This document shows, in pieces, positions 28,927 to 38,546 of a stretch of 64,000 nt of DNA. Position numbers and translations under genes: made by a program. Numbering within the stretch: position 1 is the stretch's first letter; every line of letters starts with the position of its first letter. The DNA comes from Roseovarius salinarum (GTDB lineage: Bacteria > Pseudomonadota > Alphaproteobacteria > Rhodobacterales > Rhodobacteraceae), in contig NZ_PHNT01000008.1 in assembly GCF_002834145.1 (NCBI RefSeq), positions 1 to 64,000 on the forward strand, in the 5' to 3' direction. Below the pieces are notes generated by a model. The model saw only the letters and a list, made by a program, of their open reading frames with translations. It made no database searches and was not told the origin of the DNA.

Positions 28927-29336
28927 GCGAAACCGTGATCGTCACCGACCAGGGGTTCGGTCCCGATGACTGGACCGGGCCGATCGTGCCGCTGGCCGAG
29001 CATGACGGCGCGGCGCGGGCCGTGGACCTTGCCCCGGACACCGATCCGGCCACGCTTGCCGGGCGGCTGGAGGGGCTCGCCCTGATCCGGGTGGATTTCC
29101 CCGCCTTCGCCGACGGGCGCGGCTTCACCATCGCGCGGCAGCTGCGGCTGATGGGCTACGCCGGCCGCCTGCGGGCCTGCGGGCACGTCATCGCCGACCA
29201 GTACGCGATGGCCCGCCGCGCGGGTTTCGACGAGGTCGAGATCGACGCGGCGCTGGCCGCGCGCCAGCCAGAGGCGCAGTGGCTGTTCCGCGCGAACTGG
29301 CGCGCGCATGACTACCAGGCGCGCCTGCGCGGATAA
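28923..29336 (+). CDS. DUF934 domain protein (sulfite-reduction operon)
   Basis: A 137-residue DUF934 protein: ALIRVDFPAFADGRGFTIAR, QLRLMGYAGRLRACGHVIAD, QYAMARRAGFDEVEID. DUF934 genes almost always sit beside cysH and siroheme sulfite reductase in proteobacteria; the family has no proven biochemical role. The start codon overlaps the cysH stop (ATGA), so translation is coupled. It ends the operon; fpr follows after 70 bp with its own regulatory site. Confidence 0.88.
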   Translation: MSETVIVTDQGFGPDDWTGPIVPLAEHDGAARAVDLAPDTDPATLAGRLEGLALIRVDFPAFADGRGFTIARQLRLMGYAGRLRACGHVIADQYAMARRAGFDEVEIDAALAARQPEAQWLFRANWRAHDYQARLRG

Positions 29337-29348
29337 GACGCCCTTCAC

Positions 29349-29362
29349 CTGACGCAGATCAA
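29349..29362. promoter_or_regulatory. FNR-like operator upstream of fpr
   Basis: CTGACGCAGATCAA fits TTGA-N6-TCAA with one mismatch (C for the first T). It lies 44 bases before the fpr start in the gap after the DUF934 gene. Confidence 0.55.
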
Positions 29363-29406
29363 AGATTAACAAGAGGTGCCGGTTTAACGAGCCGGCGACA
29401 GGAGCC

Positions 29407-30261
29407 ATGAACGAGATCAGACCCGTGACAGACGCAGCAGAGAAGGCCGCCAAGACCCCGACCCTGCCCGACGCGCAGACCGTGACGGCCGTCAAGCACT
29501 ACACCGACCGCCTGTTTTCCTTCCGGGTGACGCGGCCCGCCAGCCTGCGCTTCCGCTCGGGCGAGTTCGTCATGCTGGGCCTCATGGGCGCGCCGGATCC
29601 CAAGACGGGCAAGCAGAAACCTTTGCTGCGCGCCTATTCCATCGCCTCGCCCAACTGGGACGACGAATTGGAATTCTACTCGATCAAGGTGCCGGACGGC
29701 CCGCTGACCTCGCGGCTCCAGCACATCGAGGAGGGCGACCAGATCATCCTGCGGCCCAAGCCCGTGGGCACTCTCGTGCACGATGCGCTTCTGCCCGGCA
29801 AACGCATCTGGTTCTTCGCCACCGGCACCGGGATCGCGCCCTTCGCGTCGCTGCTGCGCGATCCGCAGACGTATCACGACTACGAAGAGGTGATCGTGAC
29901 GCACACCTGCCGCGAAGTGGGCGAGTTGCAGTATGGCCGCGACCTGATCGAGAGCATCCGCAACGACGAGATGCTCGAGGAACTGATCGGCGAAGGCTTC
30001 CACGAGAAGCTGCGCTACTACCCGACCACCACCCGCGAGGAGAGCCCGAAAATGGGCCGCATCACCGACCTGATGCGCTCGGGCGAGGCGTTCGAGGACC
30101 TCGGCGTGAAACCGCTCAGCCCCGAGACCGACCGCGCGATGGTCTGCGGCAACCTCGCCTTCAACCTCGAACTGAAGGAAATGCTCGAGGAATACGGCCT
30201 GCGCGAGGGCGCCAACTCGGACCCGAAGGAATACGTGGTCGAGAAAGCCTTCCTCGACTGA
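29407..30261 (+). CDS. fpr: Ferredoxin--NADP(+) reductase
   Basis: A 284-residue FAD enzyme of the bacterial Fpr type. The FAD motif is LLRAYSIASPNWDDELEFYS; the NADP phosphate loop is FATGTGIAPFASLLRDPQ; VTHTCREVGELQY and MVCGNLAFNLELKEML follow. It transfers electrons between NADPH and ferredoxin or flavodoxin, which can feed the sulfite reductase upstream and oxidative-stress repair. The FNR-like site upstream suggests oxygen control. A strong terminator follows at 30290. Confidence 0.95.
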   Translation: MNEIRPVTDAAEKAAKTPTLPDAQTVTAVKHYTDRLFSFRVTRPASLRFRSGEFVMLGLMGAPDPKTGKQKPLLRAYSIASPNWDDELEFYSIKVPDGPLTSRLQHIEEGDQIILRPKPVGTLVHDALLPGKRIWFFATGTGIAPFASLLRDPQTYHDYEEVIVTHTCREVGELQYGRDLIESIRNDEMLEELIGEGFHEKLRYYPTTTREESPKMGRITDLMRSGEAFEDLGVKPLSPETDRAMVCGNLAFNLELKEMLEEYGLREGANSDPKEYVVEKAFLD

Positions 30262-30289
30262 CGCCGGCCGCCGCCATCACCGTGACAAA

Positions 30290-30320
30290 GCCCCGCGCCT
30301 CGCCGGCGCGGGGCCTTTTC
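30290..30320 (+). terminator. Rho-independent terminator of fpr
   Basis: Stem GCCCCGCGC / GCGCGGGGC (9 bp) with a 7-base loop, followed by CTTTTC, 28 bases after the fpr stop. The AAAG before the stem gives a usable T-run on the minus strand too, for the convergent gene ending at 30337. Confidence 0.8.
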
Positions 30321-30336
30321 GTGCCGGTCACAGGTG

Positions 30337-31296
30337 TCAGAGATCCAGCGCCTCGCGGACACGTTCCAGCGCGGCCGCCAGAAGCTCGGGGTCGTCCCCG
30401 GCCTTCTCCAGCGCGTTCCTGAGCAGCGCCTTCCGGCCATCCGAAAGATCCGAGTCGTCGATGACGGCGGCGGCCTTTTCCATGTCGAACCCGTCGACCG
30501 TCAGGACATCGGCGGGCTCGGCGGGGGCCGCGGCGTCCTCGCCTGTCACGTCCGCATCCGTGGTGCCGTCGTCCGTCGCGCCGTCCGCGGCGGCGTCACC
30601 AGCCGTGCCGTCCGTGCCGGCGGCGTCCGCGTCGGCCTCCGTTCCATCGGCGGTTTCGCCCTCGGTGGCCATGCCGTCATCCTCGGCGGCATCCTCCGCG
30701 GTGTCGCCTTGCGTGCGCGTATCCGCGCCATCGGCGGTTTCGCCCTCGGTTCCGGTGCCGTCCTCGGCGGCGGCACCGTCGTCCGGCGCGCCATCGTCCG
30801 CCGTGCCGTCGGTGGCCATGCCATCGTCGCCGGCGGCATCGGCATCCTCCGTTGCTTCGGTGCCTTCGTTTGCCGCGGCCGTGCCCTCATCCTCGGCGGT
30901 GTCCGCCGCGCCGGCATCTTCGGCGTCCGCGCCAGCGGACTCCCCTGCCTGGCCGGTCACCGCCTCTTCGGCGGCCTCGACCGCGCCCTCGGCTTCCTCG
31001 ACAACGTCCCGGGCGGTCTCCTCTGCCGACTCGACAGCCTCGTTGGCCGTGTCCTCGACCGCCTCCGCGGCCTCCGACGCCGTTTCCGCGGCGGTGTCGG
31101 CCGCGTCGTCAGCCATCTCGCTGGCCTCCTTGGCCGCCTCGTCGGCAGCTTCGGCCGGATCCTCGGCGACCTCGGTCACCTCTCCGGCCGCCTCGCGCAC
31201 CGTTTCGGCGATCTCTTGCGGCGTCTTACCGGTGAAAAGCATGTAGCCGCCGCCGATCACGATCACGGCGACGATCACCCACAACACGGTCCTCAT
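30337..31296 (-). CDS. Acidic alanine-rich membrane-anchored protein
   Basis: A 319-residue protein. Residues 4-20 ([17 protein letters not shown]) form one N-terminal membrane anchor. Residues about 27-115 are alanine/glutamate helices with heptad-like spacing ([20 protein letters not shown]), resembling apolipoprotein or LEA repeats. Residues 115-265 are low-complexity Asp/Gly/Ala/Thr, and a compact C-terminal end ([20 protein letters not shown]) closes it. ATG 31296 has AGAGGGGAA upstream. Function unknown; a periplasmic or cytoplasmic spacer or stress protein is possible. The repeated codons leave long open frames on both strands. Confidence 0.7.
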   Translation of the reverse strand: MRTVLWVIVAVIVIGGGYMLFTGKTPQEIAETVREAAGEVTEVAEDPAEAADEAAKEASEMADDAADTAAETASEAAEAVEDTANEAVESAEETARDVVEEAEGAVEAAEEAVTGQAGESAGADAEDAGAADTAEDEGTAAANEGTEATEDADAAGDDGMATDGTADDGAPDDGAAAEDGTGTEGETADGADTRTQGDTAEDAAEDDGMATEGETADGTEADADAAGTDGTAGDAAADGATDDGTTDADVTGEDAAAPAEPADVLTVDGFDMEKAAAVIDDSDLSDGRKALLRNALEKAGDDPELLAAALERVREALDL

Positions 31297-31494
31297 GGCA
31301 GTTCCCCTCTGGTTCGCCGGACCACCATGCGCCCGGCCTATCGACCCGGTTCCCAGATGGTCCCATTCCACGTGCAGTGCAAGGAGATTTTGGGCCTTCA
31401 TGGGCGGTTCACGCCGCGATTGCCGCTTGAAACGCCCCGCGGGCGCGTTTACCTTCGAACATCAAATTCCGCCAACAATCGAAGGAACAAGGCC

Positions 31495-32040
31495 ATAGCC
31501 CGCAGACCCCACAACGCGCCGCCGACGCGCGACACCGGACCAAGAGTGAACGGTCGGATCAGAGCCCCCGAGATTCGGCTCATCGGCCCCGATGGCGAGA
31601 ACGTGGGCGTTGTCCCCCCCGCCCGCGGCATGGAGATGGCCGAGGACGCCGGGCTCGATCTGGTGGAGATCTCGCCGAACGCGACCCCGCCGGTCTGCAA
31701 GATCATGGATTTCGGCAAGTACAAGTACGAACAACAGAAGCGGGAATCCGAGGCCAAGAAGAAACAGAAGGTCATCGAGGTCAAGGAGGTCAAGTTCCGC
31801 CCGAACACGGACACGCACGACTACGACGTCAAGATGCGCAACGTGATGAAGTTCCTCGAGAACGGCGACAAGGTGAAGGTCACGCTGCGGTTCCGGGGCC
31901 GCGAGATGGCCCACCAGGACCTGGGCCGCGAACTGCTCCAGCGCGTCGCCGAGGACGTCAAGGAGATCGGCAAGGTCGAGAACATGCCGAAGATGGAAGG
32001 CCGGCAGATGATCATGATCATCGCGCCGACGGCCAAGTAA
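31495..32040 (+). CDS. infC: Translation initiation factor IF-3 (ATA start codon)
   Basis: A 181-residue IF-3. N-domain: [40 protein letters not shown]; linker [20 protein letters not shown]-domain: [19 protein letters not shown] to [16 protein letters not shown]. The protein must start near [18 protein letters not shown], where no ATG, GTG or TTG exists in frame; ATA at 31495 lies eight bases after GAAGGA. IF-3 genes use rare start codons so that IF-3 itself represses their translation (AUU in E. coli), which fits. It discriminates initiator tRNA and start codons on the 30S subunit. Confidence 0.95.
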   Translation: MARRPHNAPPTRDTGPRVNGRIRAPEIRLIGPDGENVGVVPPARGMEMAEDAGLDLVEISPNATPPVCKIMDFGKYKYEQQKRESEAKKKQKVIEVKEVKFRPNTDTHDYDVKMRNVMKFLENGDKVKVTLRFRGREMAHQDLGRELLQRVAEDVKEIGKVENMPKMEGRQMIMIIAPTAK

Positions 32041-32084
32041 CCAACGCGGGTGCGCGTTCGCCCGCCGCCCCGGAAAGGCCCGCC

Positions 32085-32684
32085 ATGTGGGAAGAGCGTT
32101 TCGCCACGCCGGATTACCTGTTCGGCACCGCCCCGGCGCAGTTCCTGCTTGACCACGCCCACCTGTTGACCCCGGGCGCCACGGCGCTGGCCGTGGCCGA
32201 CGGCGAGGGGCGCAATTCCGTTTTCATGGCCGGGAAGGGCATGCGCGTCACCGCACTGGAATACGCGCCTTCCGCGATCGAAAAGGCGCGCGCCCTTGCG
32301 CGGGAGCGTGGCGTGGACGTCGATTTCCGCGAGGTCGACGTCATGGCACACGACTGGCCCGACGAATTCGATCTCGTGGCCGGGATCTTCATCCAGTTCG
32401 TCGGCCCCGATGACCGTGCCGCCCTGTTCGATGGAATGGAGCGCAGCGTGAAACCCGGCGGCCTTGTCCTGCTGCATGGCTACACGCCAAGGCAGGTGGA
32501 CTACGGCACCGGCGGGCCACCCTACCCGGAGAACATGTACACCGAAGCCATGCTGGCCCGGGCCTTCGCGGGCTGGGAGATCCTCGAGAACCACGCCTAC
32601 GAACGGGTGATCGAGGAAGGCACCGGCCACAGCGGGCATTCCGCGCTGATCGACTTCGTGGCGCGTCGGCCGGCGGACGGGTGA
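32085..32684 (+). CDS. Class I SAM-dependent methyltransferase (TehB/thiopurine-type)
   Basis: A 199-residue small methyltransferase: WEERFATPDYLFGTAPAQFL at the N-terminus and SAM motif I ALAVADGEGRNSVFMAGKGM, then VTALEYAPSAIEKARALA. It resembles TehB-like and thiopurine S-methyltransferase-like proteins implicated in tolerance to tellurite or small toxic chemicals; substrate not predictable. It begins 44 bases after infC on the same strand. Confidence 0.85.
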   Translation: MWEERFATPDYLFGTAPAQFLLDHAHLLTPGATALAVADGEGRNSVFMAGKGMRVTALEYAPSAIEKARALARERGVDVDFREVDVMAHDWPDEFDLVAGIFIQFVGPDDRAALFDGMERSVKPGGLVLLHGYTPRQVDYGTGGPPYPENMYTEAMLARAFAGWEILENHAYERVIEEGTGHSGHSALIDFVARRPADG

Positions 32685-32789
32685 CGCCGCCTGACACCGG
32701 GTATCACCGGGCCGCTATTGGATGACACGCCGCCCCTGTGCCACGGCTGGCCATGCAAAGCCAACCGAGCCATGACAGGGAGATCACCC

Positions 32790-33578
32790 ATGCAACCCTT
32801 TACCCTTTCCACGCTGCGCACCCTTTGCGCCGCCGCCCTGGCGGCCTGCGTCGCCGGCCCCGCCGCCGCGACATCGCAGGCCGACACCTTTACCCCGCCC
32901 ATCGTGATCGAGCCGTTCGAGGGCCGCTGGGCAACCAACCACGGCGAACTGCGCCTGCACCAGATCCGGCGCGATCCCTACACCTACGTCATCGGCGACT
33001 ACGCCGGCCGCGGCATTCTCGTCGGCCGGGTGGCCGAGGACGGCAACTGCGCCTCGGGCGTGTTCACCAACGGCGAACGCAGCGGCAGTTTCCAGTTCAT
33101 CCTCGACGACACCACCCCGGACCGTTTCGGGGGCCTCTGGTCGTGGCACGGCGAGCCGCCCGCGGGCGAATGGACCGGCCGGCGCACGGGCGCGGCCCCC
33201 GACACGCTGCGCAACTTCGCCCGCAATGGCACGACCCGCACGCTGCCACAGGACCGCGCGATCATGGACGGGCTTTATGACAGCCGCTACGGGATGCTCG
33301 ACCTGACCTCCCGCGACCTGTTCGTGCTGGGCGAATACGCCGACAAGGGCGTGATCGCGGGCATGTGGGACGGCAACGGTTTCGTCGGACACTTCACCAA
33401 CGGCGGTCGCACCGGCTGGTTCGACTTCGACGTGCTGTCGAAAACCGGCACGATCCGCGGTGGCCAATGGGGCTGGGCCGGCGAAGGCAGCCGGGGCCAG
33501 TGGAAACCCACGCCTTTCGAGGGCGCGCGCACCATGATGCTGGAACCGCTCGAGGTCGGCGGCGAGATCGGCTGCTGA
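32790..33578 (+). CDS. Secreted protein with an internal domain duplication
   Basis: A 262-residue exported protein: signal peptide from MQPFTLSTLRTLCAAALAAC to GPAAA. Two halves look related: FEGRWATNHGELRL through GVFTNGERSGSFQFILDD and GGLWSWHGEPPAGEWTGRRT, against YDSRYGMLDL through GHFTNGGRTGWFDFDV and GGQWGWAGEGSRGQWKPT. Both halves carry GDYAGRGI/GEYADKGVI, FTNG, and a W-G-W ending, suggesting a duplicated beta domain. ATG 32790 is supported by AGGGAG seven bases upstream over ATG 32772. Function unknown. Confidence 0.72.
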   Translation: MQPFTLSTLRTLCAAALAACVAGPAAATSQADTFTPPIVIEPFEGRWATNHGELRLHQIRRDPYTYVIGDYAGRGILVGRVAEDGNCASGVFTNGERSGSFQFILDDTTPDRFGGLWSWHGEPPAGEWTGRRTGAAPDTLRNFARNGTTRTLPQDRAIMDGLYDSRYGMLDLTSRDLFVLGEYADKGVIAGMWDGNGFVGHFTNGGRTGWFDFDVLSKTGTIRGGQWGWAGEGSRGQWKPTPFEGARTMMLEPLEVGGEIGC

Positions 33579-33640
33579 CAGCCGCATGCGTGCCGCGCGC
33601 GCCGGGTGCGCTTGGCGCCGTGTCAATCCGCGCACAAGGG

Positions 33641-33666
33641 AAAGGCCCCGCCGCGACGGGGCCTTT
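33641..33666. terminator. Bidirectional terminator between secreted protein and coxM
   Basis: AAAGGCCCCG / CGGGGCCTTT is a perfect 10-bp inverted repeat with loop CCGCGA. Its A- and T-ends serve both converging transcription units. Confidence 0.8.
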
Positions 33667-33697
33667 CATCGTTGACGTGCTTGAACGCGCGGGGATT

Positions 33698-34489
33698 TCA
33701 GCCCGCGGCGGCCACGGCGCGGCGGGTCATTACCCCAACGAGGTGCGCGCGGTATTCCGGCGATCCGTGCAGGTCGCCGATCATGCCTTCGGCCGAAGGC
33801 GCCATGCCGTCCAGCGCGTCGGCCGAGAACTCCGCGCCCAGAGCCTTTTCGGCCTCCGCCCAGCGGAAAACGCCATCCTCCGACGCGCCGGTCACGGCCA
33901 CGCGCACGCCGTCGTCGTATTGTGCGACGAAGGCCCCGACCAGCGCGAAGCGCGACGCGGGCTGTTCGAATTTCGCGTAGGCCGCGCGCCGCGGCACGGG
34001 GAAACGGACCTCGACGATGATCTCGCCCTCCTCCAGCGCGGTCGTGAACATGCCGTCGAAGAACTCGTCGGCCGCGATCTTGCGCGTGTTGGTGACGACG
34101 GTCGCGCCCGTACCCAGCACGGCGGCCGGGTAGCACGACGAGGGATCGTTGTTGGCCAGGCTGCCACCGATGGTGCCACGATTGCGCACCGCGGGATCGC
34201 CGATGTTGAGCGCCAGATCCGCAAGTGCCGGGAAATCGCCCGCCGCCTGTGCGGCCACCACGGCGTGCGGCGTGGCCCCGCCCACGCAGACGGAGCCGTC
34301 GTCGGCGCGGCACACGCCCTGCATCTCGGGGATCGCGGACAGGCTGACCAGCGTCGACGGCATCGCCAGGCGCTGCTTGAGCGCGGGGATCAGTGTCTGT
34401 CCGCCGCCCAGCGCCTGCGCGTCCTCCGCGCCCAGTGCCTTGGCAGCCTCGTCGATCGTCCTGGGCCGGGTGAAATCGAATGCATACAT
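33698..34489 (-). CDS. CO-dehydrogenase-family FAD-binding subunit (CoxM-like)
   Basis: A 263-residue medium subunit of the molybdenum hydroxylase family. FAD-binding segments are AQALGGGQTLIPALKQRLA and RNRGTIGGSLANNDPSSCYP; the typical AKFEQPASRFALVG follows. It passes electrons from the 2Fe-2S subunit to FAD and a quinone or other acceptor. AAGGAGG lies eight bases before ATG 34489. Last gene of the minus-strand S-L-M set. Confidence 0.9.
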   Translation of the reverse strand: MYAFDFTRPRTIDEAAKALGAEDAQALGGGQTLIPALKQRLAMPSTLVSLSAIPEMQGVCRADDGSVCVGGATPHAVVAAQAAGDFPALADLALNIGDPAVRNRGTIGGSLANNDPSSCYPAAVLGTGATVVTNTRKIAADEFFDGMFTTALEEGEIIVEVRFPVPRRAAYAKFEQPASRFALVGAFVAQYDDGVRVAVTGASEDGVFRWAEAEKALGAEFSADALDGMAPSAEGMIGDLHGSPEYRAHLVGVMTRRAVAAAG

Positions 34490-34502
34490 CTCGTGGACCT
34501 CC

Positions 34503-36866
34503 TTACCCTTGCATCGCGGCCCAGACGCGCGACGGCGTCAGCGGCATGTCGATGTGTTTGACGTCATGGCCCCCGCGCTGCAGCGCATCGACCACGGCAT
34601 TCACGATGGTGGGCGGGCTGCCGATGGCACCGGCCTCGCCGCATCCCTTCACGCCCAGCGGATTGTGGGTGCAGGGCGTCTGGCAGGAATGATCGACGGC
34701 GTAGAACGGCACGTCGTCGGCCCGCGGCATGGCGTAGTCCATGTAGGACCCCGACAGAAGCTGGCCGTTCTCGTCATAGGCGCAGTTTTCCAGCAGCGCC
34801 TGGCCGATGCCCTGGCCGATGCCGCCATGCACCTGCCCGTCGACGATCATCGGGTTGATGATGTTGCCGAAATCGTCGGCGGCGGCGAACCGTTCGATCG
34901 TGACCTTGCCGGTTTCCGGATCGACTTCGACCTCGCAGGCATAGGCGCCGGAGGGATAAGTGAAGTTCGCCGGGTCGTAGAACGCGGTTTCCTCCAGCCC
35001 CGGCTCGATCTCCTCGAGCGGGTAGTTGTGCGGCACGTAGGCCGCCAGCGTCACGTCGCCCCAGGCCACGGACTTGTCGGTGCCCGCCACGGTGAACTGG
35101 CCATCCTTGAGCTCGATGTCGCCCTCGCTGGCCTCCATCAGGTGTGCGGCGATCTTCCTGGCCTTGGCGATCACCTTCTCGGTGGCGCGGACCATGGCGC
35201 TGCCGCCCACCGCGATGGAGCGCGAGCCGTAGGTGCCCATGCCCATCGGCGCGTTGGCGGTGTCGCCGTGCTCGATCTCGACCATCGAGGCGTCGATGCC
35301 GATCATGTCGGCCACCACCTGCGCGAAAGAGGTCTCGTGCCCCTGCCCGTGGCTGTGACTGCCGGTCATCACCGTGATCCCGCCGGTGGCGTTCACCCGG
35401 ACCGTGGCCGATTCGTACAGCCCGGCACGCGCACCGAGCTGGCCGACAAGGTTGCTGGGCGCGATGCCGCAGGCCTCGATGTAGCAGTTCACGCCGAGCC
35501 CGCGCAGCATGCCCTTCTTCTCGCTCTCGGCACGCCGGGCCTCGAACCCGCCGAGGTCGCCGATCTCCTCGAGCTTGTCCATGGTGGCGTTGTAGTCGCC
35601 GGTGTCATAGGCCACCGCCACCGGCGTTTCATAGGGAAACTCGGTGACGAAGTTCTGCCGGCGCAGCGCGATCGGGTCCACGCCCAGTTCGCGCGCGGCC
35701 TTGTCGATCACCCGCTCGAGCTGGAAGGTCGCCTCGGGGCGCCCCGCACCGCGGTAGGCGTCCACCGGCACCGTGTTGGTGAACACCGCCTTCACGTTCA
35801 CGTAGATGTTGGGCGTGCGGTAGTTGCCCGCCATCAGCGTGCCGTGCAGCCAGGTCGGCACAGAGGGCGCGAACGTCGAAAGGTAGGCGCCCATGTTCGC
35901 GTAGGTCTCGGTTCGGATGGCGGTGAAGTTGTTGTCGGCGTCCAGCGCGAGTTCGATCGTGGTGACATGATCGCGGCCCTGGGCGTCGCTCACGAACGCC
36001 TCGCCACGGGTGGCCGTCCACTTCACGGGCCGGTTCAGCGCCTTGGCCGCATAGGTGCAGAAGGCTTCCTCGGCGTAGTGGAAGATCTTGGATCCGAAGC
36101 CGCCGCCCACGTCGGGCGAGACGACCCGAAGCTTGTGTTCGGGGATCCCCAGCACGAAGGCCCCCATCAGCAGCCGGATCACGTGCGGGTTCTGGCTGGT
36201 GGTGTAGAGCGTGCTGTCACCGGTGGCGCGGTTGAAATCCCCCACCGCCACCCGCGGCTCCATCGCGTTGGCGACCAGGCGGTTGTTGACCAGCTCCAGC
36301 GTGGTGACATGCGCGGCGGCCTCGAAGGCCGCGTCGACGGCCGCCTTGTTGTCCTCCACGAACCCCCAGTCGTAACACAGGTTGTTCTCCAGCTCGTCGT
36401 GAACCTTCGGCGCATCGCCGTCCAGCGCCGCCTTCATGTCCACCACCGCCGGAAGCTCCTCGATGTCCAGCTCGATCACCTCGGCGGCGTCGCGGGCCTG
36501 CTCGCGCGTCTCGGCCACGACCGCGGCGATGGGGTCGCCGACATGGCGCACCTTGGCCTGTGCCAGCACGGGGTGCGCCGGCTCCTGCATGGGCTGGCCG
36601 TGCCTGTCGGTGACCTGCCAGCCGCAGGGCAGCCCGCCCACCTCGGCGAAATCCGCGCCGGTAAAGACGCGCAGCACGCCGGGCATGGTCTCGGCGGCCG
36701 ATGTGTCGACCCTGTTCAGCCGGCCGTGTGCCACGTCAGAGCGCAGGAAATGCACGTAGGCCTGCCCGTTGAGATTGATGTCGTCGGTGTAGTTGCCGGT
36801 TCCGGTCAGGAACCGCACGTCCTCGCGCCGCTTGTCGCCGGCGCCGATGGTTGCGTCCTTGGGCAT
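34503..36866 (-). CDS. CO-dehydrogenase-family molybdopterin subunit, form II (CoxL-like)
   Basis: A 787-residue large subunit of a molybdenum hydroxylase. The active-site loop reads [12 protein letters not shown], the AYRGAGR signature of form II enzymes, not the AYXCSFR of proven form I CO dehydrogenases. Molybdopterin contacts include [29 protein letters not shown] and the catalytic glutamate in [12 protein letters not shown]. Form II enzymes hydroxylate aldehydes or unknown substrates and only doubtfully CO. ATG 36866 ([11 protein letters not shown]) has GGGAGGAAA upstream; an extension to 36899 lacks support. Confidence 0.92.
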   Translation of the reverse strand: MPKDATIGAGDKRREDVRFLTGTGNYTDDINLNGQAYVHFLRSDVAHGRLNRVDTSAAETMPGVLRVFTGADFAEVGGLPCGWQVTDRHGQPMQEPAHPVLAQAKVRHVGDPIAAVVAETREQARDAAEVIELDIEELPAVVDMKAALDGDAPKVHDELENNLCYDWGFVEDNKAAVDAAFEAAAHVTTLELVNNRLVANAMEPRVAVGDFNRATGDSTLYTTSQNPHVIRLLMGAFVLGIPEHKLRVVSPDVGGGFGSKIFHYAEEAFCTYAAKALNRPVKWTATRGEAFVSDAQGRDHVTTIELALDADNNFTAIRTETYANMGAYLSTFAPSVPTWLHGTLMAGNYRTPNIYVNVKAVFTNTVPVDAYRGAGRPEATFQLERVIDKAARELGVDPIALRRQNFVTEFPYETPVAVAYDTGDYNATMDKLEEIGDLGGFEARRAESEKKGMLRGLGVNCYIEACGIAPSNLVGQLGARAGLYESATVRVNATGGITVMTGSHSHGQGHETSFAQVVADMIGIDASMVEIEHGDTANAPMGMGTYGSRSIAVGGSAMVRATEKVIAKARKIAAHLMEASEGDIELKDGQFTVAGTDKSVAWGDVTLAAYVPHNYPLEEIEPGLEETAFYDPANFTYPSGAYACEVEVDPETGKVTIERFAAADDFGNIINPMIVDGQVHGGIGQGIGQALLENCAYDENGQLLSGSYMDYAMPRADDVPFYAVDHSCQTPCTHNPLGVKGCGEAGAIGSPPTIVNAVVDALQRGGHDVKHIDMPLTPSRVWAAMQG

Positions 36867-36988
36867 TTCGATTTCCTCCCTGTGGGTGTGAAGGTCCACC
36901 CATCCTTGTTGCGGTGCCGCTCATCTGCCCTGCCGGGCCTTGTCGGAAAGAAAGGCCGCAAGGGGGCGGTGAGCGCGCGCGCCGCGTG

Positions 36989-37474
36989 CTACTCCGCGGC
37001 GATCCGGCCGACGTCCTGGCCGCTTGCGGCCATGATCGCCTTCACGATGTTGTGATACCCGGTGCAGCGGCAGATGTTGCCCTCGAGGTAATCACGGATC
37101 TCCGCCTCGCTCGGCTTGGGATTCTTTTCCAGCAGGGCAACGGCGCTCATCACCATGCCGGGCGTGCAGAAGCCGCACTGAAGCCCGTGATGGTCCTGGA
37201 ACGCCTGCTGGACGGGGTGCAGCGTGCCGTCCGGCTCGCCCATGCCCTCGATCGTGGTCACCTCGGCGCCCTCGGCCTCGGCGGCGAACATGGTGCAGGC
37301 CTTCACGTCCCGGCCGTCCACATGGACAACGCATGCGCCGCACTGGCTGGTGTCGCAGCCCACGTGCGTTCCCGTCAGGCCCACGTTTTCGCGCAGGAAT
37401 TCGACAAGCAGCGTGCGGCCTTCGACGTCACCGGACGCTGGCTTGCCATTCACGGTCATGCTGACCTGTGGCAT
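36989..37474 (-). CDS. CO-dehydrogenase-family 2Fe-2S subunit (CoxS-like)
   Basis: A 161-residue small subunit with two [2Fe-2S] clusters: the plant-type site [16 protein letters not shown] plus KACTMFA, and the C-terminal site [14 protein letters not shown] with [15 protein letters not shown]. It relays electrons from the molybdenum site to the FAD subunit. Gene order S-L-M on the minus strand is that of form II clusters. Confidence 0.94.
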   Translation of the reverse strand: MPQVSMTVNGKPASGDVEGRTLLVEFLRENVGLTGTHVGCDTSQCGACVVHVDGRDVKACTMFAAEAEGAEVTTIEGMGEPDGTLHPVQQAFQDHHGLQCGFCTPGMVMSAVALLEKNPKPSEAEIRDYLEGNICRCTGYHNIVKAIMAASGQDVGRIAAE

Positions 37475-37553
37475 CGGTTCCTCCCAAGTTGGCTATGTTG
37501 TTCGCTGCGGAAAGTTAAGCACGCTGCCGGGGCGTTGAGAACCCTGTTTCTGG

Positions 37554-38546
37554 TCAACTCTTGCCGCCGCGACGCGGCTGCGGGCGCGTCGGGATTTCCT
37601 TGAGCAACCCGCCCACCCCCATCGCCGCGATGTCGGCCGCGCTCACCGGCAGGCCGCAGACCACCCGCGACAGCACCCAGTCGACGCCGTGAAGCACCGG
37701 CGAACGCGCGCTGCCGGGCAGCCCGATCACCGGCCGCCCGTGCCGGTCGCCGATGAACAGCAGGTTGCCGGGGTCCACCGGCATGCCGAACCGTTCCAGC
37801 CGCCCGCCGGCCGCGCGCAGCGCCGCCGGGGCGGTATCGGCAGCATCCGACGTGGCCGAGCCCGTCAGGATCAGCACGACCTCGCCCTCCGCCGCGGCGA
37901 TCTCGCGCGTCAGCGCCGGCTCCTCGTGGGCGCACACGCGCGTCTCGATCAGCGCCACGTCCAGCGCGGTCAGCCGGTCCAAGATGGCCTGCGTGCCCTT
38001 GGTGCCCGGCCCGCCGGGAATGTCGGTGACGATCAGGCTGGCGGTGGACAGCCGCGGCGGCGCCAGCCCGACGGCGCCGCGGCCACGCGCGACCGCACGA
38101 TCGAGGTCGGCCTCGGGCACCGCGTAGGGAATGATCTTGACCGTGGCGATCATGCCGCCGGCGGCCAGTTGCCGGTGGTCGGGCACCGTGGCCACGGTGA
38201 TCGCCGGGTCGACCGCGTTGACCGCGTTCACCTGCCCTGCATCGAGCCGCACCACGCCCGGCCCCGCCGCCGTCAGGTTCACGCGTCCCGTGAACGGGTT
38301 CGACAGCTTGACCTGCGCCGCGCCATCGGCCAGCGCGGCGCCCAGCCGCGCGGCGGCGGTGTCCTCGTGCACATCGGCCGCGTCGAGCCGGGCCACCGTG
38401 ACCTCGGTCAGCCCGGCCGCGCGAAGCGCGGCAACGTGGTCGCACGTCAGCCGGAGCCCCTTGCGCAGCTTGCCATCCGCGACATGCAGCGAATGCGCGA
38501 GGATCGCGCCCTCCGCCTCGTCAACGGGCACGTCACCGAACTTCAT
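37554..38546 (-). CDS. Molybdopterin-binding protein (MoeA/MogA-like), cofactor insertion
   Basis: A 330-residue protein with a C-terminal MPT-binding fold: LIVTDIPGGPGTKGTQAILD, VVLILTGSATSDAADTAP and IGLPGSARSPVLHGVDWVL. It resembles proteins found with xanthine- and CO-dehydrogenase genes that prepare the molybdenum cofactor. It overlaps xdhC by four bases (ATGA) and lies 79 bases before coxS, so it probably serves the adjacent enzyme. The exact step, molybdate insertion or cytidylylation support, is inference. Confidence 0.82.
   Translation of the reverse strand: MKFGDVPVDEAEGAILAHSLHVADGKLRKGLRLTCDHVAALRAAGLTEVTVARLDAADVHEDTAAARLGAALADGAAQVKLSNPFTGRVNLTAAGPGVVRLDAGQVNAVNAVDPAITVATVPDHRQLAAGGMIATVKIIPYAVPEADLDRAVARGRGAVGLAPPRLSTASLIVTDIPGGPGTKGTQAILDRLTALDVALIETRVCAHEEPALTREIAAAEGEVVLILTGSATSDAADTAPAALRAAGGRLERFGMPVDPGNLLFIGDRHGRPVIGLPGSARSPVLHGVDWVLSRVVCGLPVSAADIAAMGVGGLLKEIPTRPQPRRGGKS

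Noticed and set aside
30461..31246. Serine/proline/valine-rich frame on the plus strand opposite the alanine-rich protein
   Set aside because: It arises from repetitive GCC/GAC codons of the minus-strand gene; it has no start context and no family.
34149..37055. A 968-codon open frame on the plus strand opposite coxL, coxS and coxM
   Set aside because: It mirrors the third-codon-position GC bias of the well-supported minus-strand cox genes and shows no domain of its own.
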